Shown here in pieces: positions 8,228 through 17,611 of a DNA stretch of 20,707 nt. The notes beneath the pieces are model-generated. The model ran no database searches. It saw only the letters and a program-made list of their open reading frames with translations, and was not told the origin of the DNA. How positions within the stretch are numbered: position 1 is the first letter of the stretch; each line of letters opens with the position of its first letter. The position numbers and the translations under genes are program-made. Source of the stretch: Brachionus plicatilis (taxonomy: Eukaryota; Rotifera; Eurotatoria; Ploima; Brachionidae); the NCBI GenBank assembly GCA_010279815.1, contig QEOQ01000508.1, positions 5,083,409-5,104,115 on the forward strand, read 5' to 3'.

Positions 8228-10584
8228 CAATAAATATGATGAAAAATTCATCAAAATTAAACATTATCAAACAGGTTTGTTCAAATTAAAAAAATAAGAC
8301 ATTTTTAAAGTCTTTAAAGTCAAATTACTTGCCTTAAATTTTAATTTGTATTTTTGAGGTTAAGAGTAATTTTGTATTTGCATTTTCAAAATTTTATTTT
8401 GAATTTTTGATGATTTACAACTTAAAAGCTTAATTATTTTTTATTTTTTTTTTATTAACTCTTTAATTTTCAAGAAAAAAAACTTGGTCGAATCATTTGG
8501 CTTGATATTAAAAAAAATTGAAGTTAAAATACTTTACTTAACTTGTTGACTTTTGAACAACTCTGCTAATAAACTTAAAAAATAAAACAAAAATATAAAA
8601 ATAAATAGATTAAACAATAATTTAATTAAAAATAATATATGGAATAAAACAGCTTATAAGAACAAAAAATTACATTTATTTATATAATAATAATTTTTAA
8701 GATATTTAAGACAAACCTAATTAGAAAAGGATCTTATTTCAAAAATGCAGGACGAGTAGGAAGATTGATGTTCAAATGTGTATTTAGATTTAAGAATCAA
8801 TTATGCTTGTATCTGAAGATGACGTTATTGAAGCCTTTCTATTATTTTTAAATTACATTCAATAAATGACCGTTCGGCTTTTATATAGCTTGAGAAAATA
8901 GAAAAAATTAAATACGACTACCGAGCGGTTAGATTTTAACTAATTTTTTTAACATTTTATAAATTTTAAATATTTTAAGATTTAATTTAAAATGTTTTTC
9001 ATATTTATGAAAATCGATTTCAAATTTTTAATTAGAAATTTAAATTAAAAAAATTATTTAATGAAAAATTTATCAATTGAAAAAATAATTAAAAATATTT
9101 TCTAAATAATCTGATATTTATCCTATAATTCCTAAATCTACATTTCAACGATTTAAAGTTTTTTCTCGAATTATAAAAACGCTAAATGCATTTATATACA
9201 TTTTTATAAATTAAAAGCTTTTTTGACAATAGATATATGTAATAAATTTTAATGTGATTTTTTCTCAAAAATGTTTGATTTGGAAGGTGAATCCGATAGG
9301 AATTTTATTAAAAGAATGAACACTCAAGCAATTGCTATATAAAGATAAAGACAAAAAAGAAAGAAAAAGGCGCCGAGTATTCTAGATTATTTTAAGAATC
9401 ACTTTAAGATATTTGAAATTTTTTAAAACTAAAAAAAATTTTTTTGCATTGATAGTTTTTTAAAATGAACATGTTTTTTATATTTAAAAAGTATTTTTAT
9501 ATTAATAAAATTGTTTTATACGCTAAAATGGTGAACGTTCAATTCAAAGATCTTTTTCTCGTAGAATAATTATTTCAAAGGGTTATTTTCATAGAATGGA
9601 TTAAATATAGAAAAAAAAAAAAAAAAATCATATCTTTGAGAATAAAAGTCTCTTTTTATTTTTCAGTGACATTGAAAAAATGTTTAAAATTTTCCTTTAA
9701 TCTACAAAACACGAAAATTTAAATTGAAAATTTTTTTTTTTAAAGTTAATAAAACGTAAATACATTTAAAAATTTGCTCGTAAAAAAATTTTAAATTAAT
9801 TTAATTTTTAAATTTTTCTATTAAAGTTTTTAACATAATTTAAAATTCTATGAGTTTATTTTTTTTTTGAAATATTTTTCTACCAAAATTTATTCTATTA
9901 ATTTTGTTAAATTTTATTAATTTTCGATAAATTGACACATCATCCTTTAAAATTTAATTCAAATAAACAAAAGTAAATTTATACAGCTGAAGTTAAATTA
10001 ATAATTAATTAATATCTATCATTGATAGAAAAAGTATAGGCTATAAAATAAGGTTTATCTTGTAATACCAAATTTATGATGGAAATACTTTAATGAAGAC
10101 GTGGTTCATAAGACATTAAAATTTACAAAACTTCACTGAAAATAGAAAAAAAAACATTTTTTCGGCTTTTTAAGAAGAATTCAAAATATTTAGACCAAAA
10201 AGTGAATTTATTTAATCTCAAACATTATTTAGGTAAATATAAAAACAAAAAAATAATAACCAAAATATTAAAATGCATTAATCGAATCAATTTTCTATAA
10301 CATTTTTCCCCTCTTTTTGTCTAATTGAAATTTAAAATAAAAATTTTAGATATAATGAACCAAAAATGATGAGAAAAGCTTACTCTTTGAATTTCTCCAC
10401 TGCGTTTAACTTAACCATTTTTCTGTCTTTTGGAGCGAGAGATGAACTTAATTATAAAATTAATTCTAATAATTTCTTTTTATCCTAATTGATTCTTACT
10501 ATGTTAAATTGGAATTTACATTTAAACGTCTCGGTTGATTGATATCAACAGGGTTAACATCTAAATAGAAAATTTATTTTTTGT
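8228..10584. other. 2.3-kb AT-rich intergenic region; two weak coding hints only
   Basis: I see no supported gene. There is a hairpin at 8869-8929 and a run of 18 A near 9612-9629. Two coding hints are too weak to annotate. One is a 23-codon plus-strand ORF starting MFDLEGESDRNF at 9271, continued in another frame by a Lys/Arg-rich run. The other is a minus-strand ATG at 10418 giving MVKLNAVEKFK before a GTAAGC donor. The 3' end of the GTSF1 transcript must also fall here; an AATAAA lies at 10578-10573 just after its stop. Confidence 0.45.
8869..8929. repeat. Hairpin with GC-rich 9-bp stem
   Basis: ACCGTTCGG (8869-8877) pairs with CCGAGCGGT (8921-8929) across nine positions, with a single position that is U-G wobble on one RNA strand. 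The loop is 43 nt and starts with a TTTTATATA box. The GC-rich arms stand out in this AT-rich region. It could be inverted-repeat ends or a structured RNA. Confidence 0.45.
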
Positions 10585-11054
10585 CTAAAAGTTAAAATTT
10601 GTCCCACGGTTGTCCCAGTTTTCTTCTTCACCAAAAGGATTTTGATAAGTAGAAGTTGTTTCATTGGTAATTATACTGTCCAAATCATCTTCAGTATTCT
10701 CTAAATTTTTTCTATGAGTTTCAACTGGGAAAATTAAAAAATGAGCATAAAGTTGAAATTTATTGAAATTTTTCCTTACCTAATGAAGCTTCGTAAACCA
10801 ATCTGGTCCTATCTGGACATACCATTATATGATTTCTGATTTGAAGACGTGTCATGATGTGTTTTGCGTTGAATGGACACATTTCAATTCCAATATTACC
10901 GTAATGCTTTGAAAATTTTATTCAAATAATTTAAATAATTTAATTTTAAAAAATTATATCCTACTTTTCTACATTTAATAACATGGTTTTCGAATCTTGA
11001 CGGTCTAATTTTATGATTTGGGTCGAAAGGACAAGTGATCAAATCTTCTTCCAT
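10585..11054 (-). CDS. GTSF1: Gametocyte-specific factor 1 (GTSF1)-like CHHC zinc-finger protein, three exons
   Basis: Exons (minus): 11054-10965, 10906-10780, 10724-10585, giving 118 residues in frame. GTSF1 (Asterix in flies) is a small cofactor of PIWI-clade Argonautes needed for piRNA-guided transposon silencing, in the nucleus or as a slicing enhancer. Two CHHC (U11-48K type) zinc fingers are complete: C8, H14, H24, C28 and C40, H46, H56, C60. Each has the family spacing C-x5-H-x9-H-x3-C, and both open with CPF. The tail is acidic and holds one Trp (W109, in ENWDN), matching the Trp-containing C-terminal region that binds PIWI proteins in known members. It is shorter than human GTSF1 (167 residues). 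MRPS27 starts 456 bp away on the other strand. The sister family TRMT13/SNRNP48 has a single finger, so GTSF1 is the better call. Confidence 0.9.
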
Positions 11055-11510
11055 TTTAAAAAGCTCATAAACAAAAAAATTTAATTATTTTTGAAATCAA
11101 AACTATGCTTTCTCTATTATTTATAAACAAAATCGCATTTGTAAATTCTCTTTTGATAAAAATTAAATCTTGCATAAAAAAAACTTTTTGATGAGTTAGA
11201 ACTGCAAATTTTTTTTCAAAAAAAAAATTAAATTTTTTTCTCAAATTCTAAAATCTATATAATTATCAATAAATTTTCAAGTTTAGTAAAAATAACTGTT
11301 TAAATTAAAATTTATTTTAAATTATTTTAATTTAACTAAAAACTAAGATACTAAGAAACTGAAATTTTTGATATTTATTTTTGCTACTCTTCATGCTTTA
11401 ACATAAAAAATACCGTACTCATTTATAATTTTGGTTTTAAACTTTTGAAAAATTTGAAATATTGTAAAAAGTTTTAAAAACCAATTTAAAATTCAAACAT
11501 TTTCCCAGCA
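11055..11510. promoter_or_regulatory. Divergent spacer between GTSF1 and MRPS27
   Basis: The two genes point away from this 456-bp AT-rich stretch, which is likely a shared promoter region. No TATA box or other element stands out against the background. At its right end TTTTCCCAG lies two bases before the MRPS27 ATG (11511). That is a good splice acceptor with no visible upstream exon, so it may be the acceptor of a 5' UTR intron or a trans-splice site. Confidence 0.45.
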
Positions 11511-14500
11511 ATGATTCAAATTGGTTTCAGTTTGTTGAAAAAAACAAAACCAAGTTTTTGTTTCAAAAACTCCAATTCTGCTCTTAATTGGCAAGGTATA
11601 AATCTTTGAAATATCAATTTTAAGCCTTAACTATAAAATTGTAGTTTTAAATTGATGAAATTTTATTAAAATTATTTTTGAAGGAAAGAGAACATTTTTA
11701 TCAGAAAACTATTATTGCTATGATCAATGGGACAAGTATCTGGTATCAGATATAGTCAAAAAAGTCGGACCAGGTAGGTTTATTTTTGATTCTAAACCGA
11801 TTTATATTTTTTAATTCAAGTTAATCAGTTTTCGACCGCAGTTAGCGAAAAGCTCAAAAATAAAAGTTTAGTTACACCATTAGATATGGATCTAGTAAGT
11901 TAAAATCACACCAAAAGTTAGTAAAATATTATTCTTCACATATCTTAATTTAAAAGTTAGCCACAAAAATAATTCATGTCAATAATATTCAAGAATTGGA
12001 ATTTATTGAAAATATATTCCTCAAGTAAAATTTAATTTTTATCTTATATTTGATTTTTTATGATTTTATTTAAGCTTTAGAAAAACTCAACCCGCTATGT
12101 TTGTTAGAGACTCAATGCATTATAGCTTCGCTAGGAATTATTTAGATTTAAATCAGGCAAATAGACTCTTACAAATTTTGAAATTAAAGGTATTTAAACT
12201 TTTATTTATATCCTGAAAATAAAAGAGCAAAAAAAACAGTATGAAAAAAAAATTAAATTTTCTTTAAGTCTAAAGGAAAAATTTTAAAAATTATTTGGCA
12301 GTTAATTGATTAATTTTAATTAAATCGTATGTTAATTACGAGTTGAAAATTAAATTTTTTTCAACACTCAATTCGTTAAAAACCAGTGTAAACTTTTAAG
12401 TTGTATTTCTTTAAAATTAAAACCAGCAAAATCAAAATTATTTAAGTAGCAATGATAGAATTTTAACATTAAAATAAATTAAATTCAAAAAATGCAAAAA
12501 AATAATTCCAATTAGAATAGATCATAGAGACAAATAAAAATAAATCTCAAAATATTGATATTTCATTTGATCATTAATATTTCTTGTGTAAATTAAAAAT
12601 TATTTTTTGTAATTTTTGGAAGATATATAAAAAAATTCACAATACTCAAAATGTATCAGACGACATAAATTTTGTATCACTAAATTGAGTTTCTGCAAAA
12701 ATTCTGCAAGGGAGGTATTTAATCGATCACTAATATTTTTCTATCTCTTATTTTACTAAATACCCTTAACTTATATTTATTAATCTGTCTCCTAAATTAA
12801 ATAAAACAGCAACTAATTTTTTTACTTAAATTATTTTATTTTTATTTATTAAATTGATTTAAAAAAAAAGAATTATAAAAAATTTCAAAAAGTTTCAAAT
12901 AAAATAATATCTTATAAGTTTTTTTTTGGTCTACCTCTACCTCTCTTTAGTGGAGCTTTTACTTTCTTACTTATATCACTGCTGATTGATGCTTGCACTA
13001 CTTTTTCAGCTTCCTTATCAATTGTTTTTTTGTTCTTTTTTATTGGTATAACTGTTTCTTGTCTACTTCTGTTATCTTTCGCTTTAGAACTTTGATTGAG
13101 TTGTTTTAAATAAAGCCACTGATAAATTTTCACTTTTATAAAGTAAATAAATTGCAGCTGCGCATTGAGGTCCTTTTCTCTTAACTAGGTTGCATCGATA
13201 ATCAACTCTTAAACCGGCCTCAGTTTCACTACATTTCAGAGAAGACCAAATCTTTTCATTATCTAACCAGTCTTTGGATGCTTCTTGATCGTCGAATGTT
13301 CTCTCATAGATCCAGTTCTTCCTGGTTCTTTTCTTTTTATTGGATTCTTGAACCTCGTCTTCAGATTCTGATTCAGAAGTTACATAGTCATCAACTACTC
13401 GATACTCACTATCAGACATTTCAATACTTTGATAAAACTTACATCAAATTAGATCATCTTTAAATATCCACAAAAAAAAACTCTCACAGGAGATAATTAA
13501 CTGTTCATTAATTAAGTTAAGAGCATCATAATCATACTCATCTTCAGTAAATTTAGTGACAAAAAAACTCAGGATACATAAATATTTATTATTAGAGATA
13601 GTTAATTAATCAAATTAATCGAATAAATAATATTATAGATAGAAAAAATAAAATAATATATTTTATTAAGTGATCGTTTAAGTAATGTAAGAGATCGATT
13701 AATAATACCCCATTCTGCAATTGGAATGCCCTATTGGTAAATTTAGGTAATACAATTTTTGTATCAACTGGTTGATTTAAGGCTTAAAGAAAATTCGAAT
13801 TTAATTTTTTGAACGGTTCATTCGCTAAAAAATTCAAATGATCAATATTTAAAATTTTTTTTTTGAATAAAATTATTTTAATCTAATAAATAGTATAAAT
13901 ATGGAATATTTCTTGATCCGTATACAGCCAATATGCTGATGGACTATTTCATAAAAAATGGTGATCACAAAAATGCGGCGTTAACAGCTCACGAAATAAT
14001 GCTACAAGAAAATGCTGAAAATGAATTTACATTAGCTGTTTGTTTATTGACATGCTTTAAGTGTTTAAGAATTGGAGTTGATGATGTAGATGAAGAGTCA
14101 AACATCGAAGACTCAAAACAAGCAAAAGTAGTTTATATTTTTTATCTAAAAATAATAAAATTTTTTTAAAGGAAAAGCGACTAGTTTATTTTTTGAGAAA
14201 AGAATATAATGATGAGCATTTCGATCTAAAAAGCATCCCAAAACTTTGTGGAAAAACCATTTATTTTTCAAGCAGCAATTTAAAAATGCATGATCAAAAT
14301 TTAAACAAAAATCTTAAAGTAATTTTTTTATTCAGATTTTTTTTTCAAGAAATTAAATTCACTTAGACTACTTAAAACTTTGACTTTGAAAAAATTAAAC
14401 TTTTAACTATTAACTTATTAGGGATAACAAGTGAATAAAGAAATAAGAACTTTAAATAAATTAAAAAGACAAAAAATGCAATTTTTGCAGACATTCAATA

Positions 14501-16287
14501 AAAGTAAAACATTGCTTTATTTACATTCAAAATAACCTCTAAAAAAATTTTGTAATTTTTAAATCTAAAAAATGATTTTTTAATTTTAAAATCTTTTCAA
14601 AAAAATTTTTTAAAATTGAAGTTTGAGATCAAGATAATTGGATTAAAATATAAAAACGTAATATTTTTTTAGTAATAGAGAAAATAAATTTTTTTTAAGC
14701 ATTTACTTTTCATTAAAAAAATTCAAAATAATCTATTTTTATTGAATTCTAATAGGTTTAAATTTTTTAATTGATTTTTATAAAACTTTTAAAGACAAAA
14801 AAAATCAATGTCAAAAATTTGTAATTTTTTCTAAGTGGGAAAAATAAAATTGTTTTAGCTTAAACCAATGAATAAAAAATTGTGAATTTGAATTAACTTA
14901 ACCTGAATTATTTAAATTGTTGATTAAATAAATTAGAGATCAATTATCTTGACGTTGATTTGACAATGTACTATACTAGTAATGTTTAGTTTTTATTTTT
15001 TTTAAAGTTATCAACACCACTAAATTAATTAAGTTATAAAATTTTAATGAATGCTTTTGAAACTTAAATTTGGCAAGTTTTGTATGAAATTTCACAATGC
15101 CCATTCAGCCTTATTTCTGTATTTGTTTTTATCAAGGCGTTTTTGGATTTTATATCATTATTAAAATGTAAATAATTTTAAAATTTTCATATTTTTATAT
15201 TTATTAATAAATTTTCTGCAATATTTCAGAAATTTTTTAAAAAATTTACTTATGAAAATCCTTAAAAAAAATTTTCTGAAATATTGCACAAAAACTATTA
15301 ATAAATAAAAAAAATGCAATTGTAAAAATTTAAAATTATTTACATCTATCATATTCGTCTATAATATTAATGTCAATAAGTTTTTTTAAAGTTAAAAATT
15401 TTCATCCCTTTCTTGAATATCCAACTTTTTATCATGGATATATTTTTTTTGTTACAAATGCTCATTTTTAAATTAAGCTATATGGACTGGTTCACTTTGG
15501 AAAATATGAAAAGGCTGTTGAATTTTTGGAAAATTCAATGATAAAAAATAATGAGGCTATATATGATTTTGTGGTAATTTTTTTTTTTTCAATTTATAAT
15601 TATTTATTAAAAAAAATATTTTTTAAAGATTGATGATTTCAAGAAAACGATTGATTCTTTAATTCAAAATGAAGAGAGCAGTCAAAAATTTTCTTCATCA
15701 ATTGAGAAATGGAACGTGAGAACAAAAAATATTTGAATTTAAATTAAAAACTAAAAATTTTTATTTAGAATTTGAGTAAAGTTTTAGAGTCTGAGAGTGA
15801 AAAATTTGTTTCCAAAGCCAATATTGATTCAATCATTCAAAAGATAGAAAATTATGTGAACCAAATTGGTGAATCCCAGACTAAAATAGACATTGAAAAT
15901 CAAAATAATTTGTTTTTGAAGTGGAACAAAGAACAAGAATCCGAACTGAATGAACAAATAAGAAACTTTGCCATGGAACAAAAAAAGCAAAGCATTCTAC
16001 AAAGGCTCGAGAATCTAGAAAAGCAAGAAGAAATGATTACATTCTTCGAAAAACGTCAGGAGATAATAGATGCATATTATGGCAAAGGATTTCCAACTGA
16101 GTATCCATCCGATATTCCAATAGAGCCAGAAGAGTCTATTTTCAAAGCCAAATATGAACGACATTTCAAACCATGGCCAAAATATATGAACAGACCCAAA
16201 AGCTCGTATGGCATAAGCAAATCAAGAGCATCCAAACTCGAATCACTCAAAAAAATCTACTTTGCCAACTCTAATCAGCCACAATAA
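11511..16287 (+). CDS. MRPS27: Mitochondrial small-subunit ribosomal protein S27, ten exons
   Basis: Exons: 11511-11595, 11684-11773, 11821-11894, 11957-12024, 12081-12189, 13894-14127, 14172-14318, 15478-15573, 15629-15715, 15769-16287. They join in frame to 502 residues (human 414). MRPS27 is a PPR-like helical-repeat protein of the mitoribosomal small subunit. The first exon is basic, Ser-rich and lacks acidic residues, as expected of a mitochondrial targeting peptide. KYGIFLDPYTANMLMDYFIK (exons 5/6) matches the human [20 protein letters not shown] region, and LYGLVHFGKYEKAVEF (exon 8) matches the next helical pair. The last exon is a long Glu/Lys-rich, probably coiled-coil C-terminus as in the family, here extended, ending in a basic Ser-rich tail. 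Introns are 44-88 bp except intron 5 (1704 bp) and intron 7 (1159 bp), both holding repeats. AATAAA follows at 16312-16317. Confidence 0.9.
12671..13760. mobile_element. Degenerate DNA transposon in MRPS27 intron 5
   Basis: Diverged inverted repeats flank the FLYWCH-like ORFs. The left arm (about 12671-12730) reads TTTGTATCACTAAATT, then TTCTGCAAGGGAGGTATTTA and ATCGATC. The right arm, read on the other strand from 13760 to 13691, gives ATTGTATTACCTAAATT, then TTGCAGAATGGGGTATTATT and AATCGATC. Both arms are outwardly followed by TGTATCA (12654-12660 and 13760-13766), a possible target duplication, though the left arm begins several bases inside it. About 1.1 kb separates the ends and no catalytic transposase is present, so this is a non-autonomous or decayed copy. 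A MULE origin would fit the FLYWCH-like protein but is unproven. Confidence 0.5.
12912..13419 (-). pseudogene. FLYWCH-like DNA-binding ORF with AT-hook tail, split by a frameshift
   Basis: Two overlapping minus-strand frames appear to be one coding unit. The first (13419-13084) encodes 111 residues: an acidic Ser/Glu/Asp-rich head, a basic KKKRTRKNW patch, then WIYERTFDDQEASKDWLDNE, ending DYRCNLVKRKGPQCAAAIYL and LLYKSE. That W/F pattern with R-C-N...Q-C-x-A followed by a hydrophobic strand is like FLYWCH/MULE N-terminal zinc fingers; the final His-x-His is missing. The second frame (from about 13133 down to 12912) continues with Lys-rich sequence and ends KRGRGRPKKNL, a clear AT-hook (RGRP core). 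A one-base shift near 13100 would join them. It sits between degenerate inverted repeats inside an intron of MRPS27, antisense to it. It may be a transposon-derived DNA-binding protein; whether it is expressed is unknown. Confidence 0.55.
14590..14935 (+). repeat. Dispersed repeat, copy 2, in MRPS27 intron 7
   Basis: This is the diverged second copy of the block at 5480-5830, in the same orientation. The shared core AAAATTGAAGTTTGAGATCA is at 14612-14631, and downstream blocks follow in the same order. It accounts for part of the unusual length of this intron. Confidence 0.5.
15166..15345. mobile_element. 180-bp foldback MITE-like element in MRPS27 intron 7
   Basis: ATGTAAATAATTTTAAA at the left end is mirrored by TTTAAAATTATTTACAT at the right end. 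Inside, CTGCAATATTTCAGAAATTT on the left is answered by AAATTTTCTGAAATATTGCA on the right, so pairing runs nearly the whole length with a short AT-rich tip near 15250-15265. TATCATTATT lies just outside the left end and TATCATATTC just outside the right end, which might be a worn target duplication. No coding capacity: the minus frame across it is a low-complexity Phe/Lys run. Confidence 0.7.
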
Positions 16288-16429
16288 AAAAAAATTTCAA
16301 TCTAAATTTTGAATAAACTTATGTTAACTGTCACTTAAATTTCGAATTTTTTAATTTTGGATTTAAATCCAAAAAAAAAAAAGATCTTCTAAAAAATGGA
16401 AAAATAACTTTGGTATTTTAATTTAGAAA
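16288..16429 (+). promoter_or_regulatory. Short MRPS27-downstream gene spacer with poly(A) signal and acceptor
   Basis: AATAAA at 16312-16317 follows the MRPS27 stop. About 110 bases later TTTTAATTTAG lies three bases before the next ATG (16430). As in the MTG1-DNAJC21 spacer, this resembles an operon junction resolved by trans-splicing. Alternatively the acceptor could end an unseen 5' UTR intron. Confidence 0.4.
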
Positions 16430-17062
16430 ATGTCCCAGAATAGAGCGAGATTTTTTGCCAAAGCGAAAAGGAAAATTTTTAGATTTAAATGCACAAGAGG
16501 AAACATGAGCACGGCTATTGACGAAACAACCAGATTTGAAAATGAAATTGAATCAAAAAAAGCTCTCAAAAATTCGCCGATACAATTTTTAGATGGCAGG
16601 TATTCAGTTTATCCGATTAAAAATCAGGTTCAAATGATGCAAGAATTTTACGAGGAAGATTCAAATATTAGTAAATTACCAATTTTGGTATTCACTCCGG
16701 AAAAAAAGAGGGATAAATTTACCAGCACTTTTGCAGATAGACCTCCGATTGAATCTTTTATGACTGAAGACTTGACAGTCACATCACCGAGTACAAGCTC
16801 AATTAATTTTGTAAATTCTCAGATTACAGATAGTTTAATAACTAATGACACTACCATTACCGGAACAGAGTTTGCATTCTCAAACATTCTCTATCATTCA
16901 CCAGATTTGACCAAACGATCAACAAAATCTTTGATTTCGGAAGATTTGACAAATTTTTCAAGTAGTTGTTTGAAGTCAATTTGTTCTAGCTCAAGTAATT
17001 TTAATAAAACAAATTCAGGAAGCTTTCACAGTTTAACAAATAACTCAGGCGATATTTATTAA
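16430..17062 (+). CDS. Uncharacterised Ser/Thr-rich protein, 210 residues
   Basis: This is a single open exon starting at ATG 16430; I do not recognise its family. The first 24 residues are strongly basic (RARFFAKAKRKIFRFK) and could be a nuclear or nucleolar signal or a targeting peptide. A second Met (residue 26, MSTAIDETTRF) is a possible alternative start. The middle has an aromatic stretch (FLDGRYSVYPIKNQ, then MMQEFYEED) that may be a small folded or binding motif. From about residue 95 the protein is rich in Ser, Thr and Asn and looks disordered, with many possible phosphorylation sites, ending SGDIY. There are no cysteine clusters or membrane segments. Coding status is supported by length in AT-rich DNA, an acceptor just before the ATG, and AATAAA at 17168-17173. 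It follows MRPS27 by 142 bp in the same direction, so the two may be co-transcribed. Confidence 0.75.
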   Translation: MSQNRARFFAKAKRKIFRFKCTRGNMSTAIDETTRFENEIESKKALKNSPIQFLDGRYSVYPIKNQVQMMQEFYEEDSNISKLPILVFTPEKKRDKFTSTFADRPPIESFMTEDLTVTSPSTSSINFVNSQITDSLITNDTTITGTEFAFSNILYHSPDLTKRSTKSLISEDLTNFSSSCLKSICSSSSNFNKTNSGSFHSLTNNSGDIY

Positions 17063-17557
17063 ATTTGAAGATTTAGTAATTAATAGTCAAAGATTTTATT
17101 TGAACTTATAATATGTAAATTTATTTAATATCCAATTTAATTTCTTTTTTTATGAAGCTTGTATCTAAATAAAATTTTCAATTTTCAAATAAAATTTAGC
17201 AATATTTTTTTTTTCAAATCATTTGATTGATCTGGTCAACCTGATGTTGGGCTTATTAAATTTTTTTTCAACATTTGATATTCAACCTATCTTATTATTT
17301 TTTCCAGAATTATTGATATCATCAATCATTATTCTGGTGTTTTTTAATTTAATTTTTTAAATGAATAAAAAATAAATTTTTTTTATCTTAAAAAAAAAAA
17401 TAAAAATCTTGTTAGAAGAGTGTTTTCATTTCAATTTATTTTATAGAATCTATTGACTTTCAGTTAAAAAATTTTCACCTAATAATTTAAGCTTTCATCT
17501 CTAAATTCTTCTACCAGTTGAACAGAATGACTCAAACTGCCCTGACATATCTCCCAC
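17063..17557. other. Intergenic spacer with poly(A) signal and one hairpin
   Basis: AATAAA at 17168-17173 probably ends the transcript of the Ser/Thr-rich gene. CCAGAAT (17304-17310) pairs with ATTCTGG (17331-17337), with further inner pairing ATTGAT/ATCAAT, forming a 34-nt hairpin. The remainder is AT-rich, with no gene seen, up to the retrotransposon tail. Confidence 0.5.
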
Positions 17558-17611
17558 TTAGTAGTAGTAGTAGTAGTGTAAACTGCAGCTTGGAGTCAAC
17601 CAAGCAGAGCT
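17558..17611 (-). repeat. Retrotransposon 3' tail: hairpin plus (ACT)n simple repeat
   Basis: Just past the C-terminal stop, GCTTGG (17588-17593) and CCAAGC (17600-17605) form a perfect 6-bp stem with a 6-nt loop. Then comes ACT repeated six times on the minus strand (TAG/AGT repeats at 17559-17577 on the plus strand). Several CR1/L2-like non-LTR elements end in a short stem-loop and a microsatellite instead of poly(A), which their reverse transcriptase recognises. The right-hand limit of the element is inferred from this tail. Confidence 0.6.

Noticed and set aside
7715..8233. Several overlapping long ORFs on both strands with Ser/Phe/Arg or Glu/Thr-rich decapeptide repeats
   Set aside because: They arise because the CTCCG tandem unit is 30 bp and lacks stops; multiple frames are open at once, and none has a credible start context, splice pattern or homology.
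8869..8929. GC-rich hairpin considered as a tRNA or other structural RNA
   Set aside because: No cloverleaf arms, no A or B box pattern; only a single stem is visible.
9271..9386. Plus-strand MFDLEGESDRNF ORF of 23 codons followed in another frame by a Lys/Arg run
   Set aside because: Too short, requires a frameshift, and has no homology or splice sites to support it.
9612..9629. Run of 18 A considered as the poly(A) tail of a retroposed gene
   Set aside because: No coding or SINE-like sequence precedes it, and no flanking duplication was seen.
13278..13463. 61-codon plus-strand ORF
   Set aside because: Antisense shadow of the FLYWCH-like frame.
15161..15352. 63-codon minus-strand ORF rich in Phe, Lys and Ile
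   Set aside because: It coincides exactly with the foldback element and is low-complexity AT translation.
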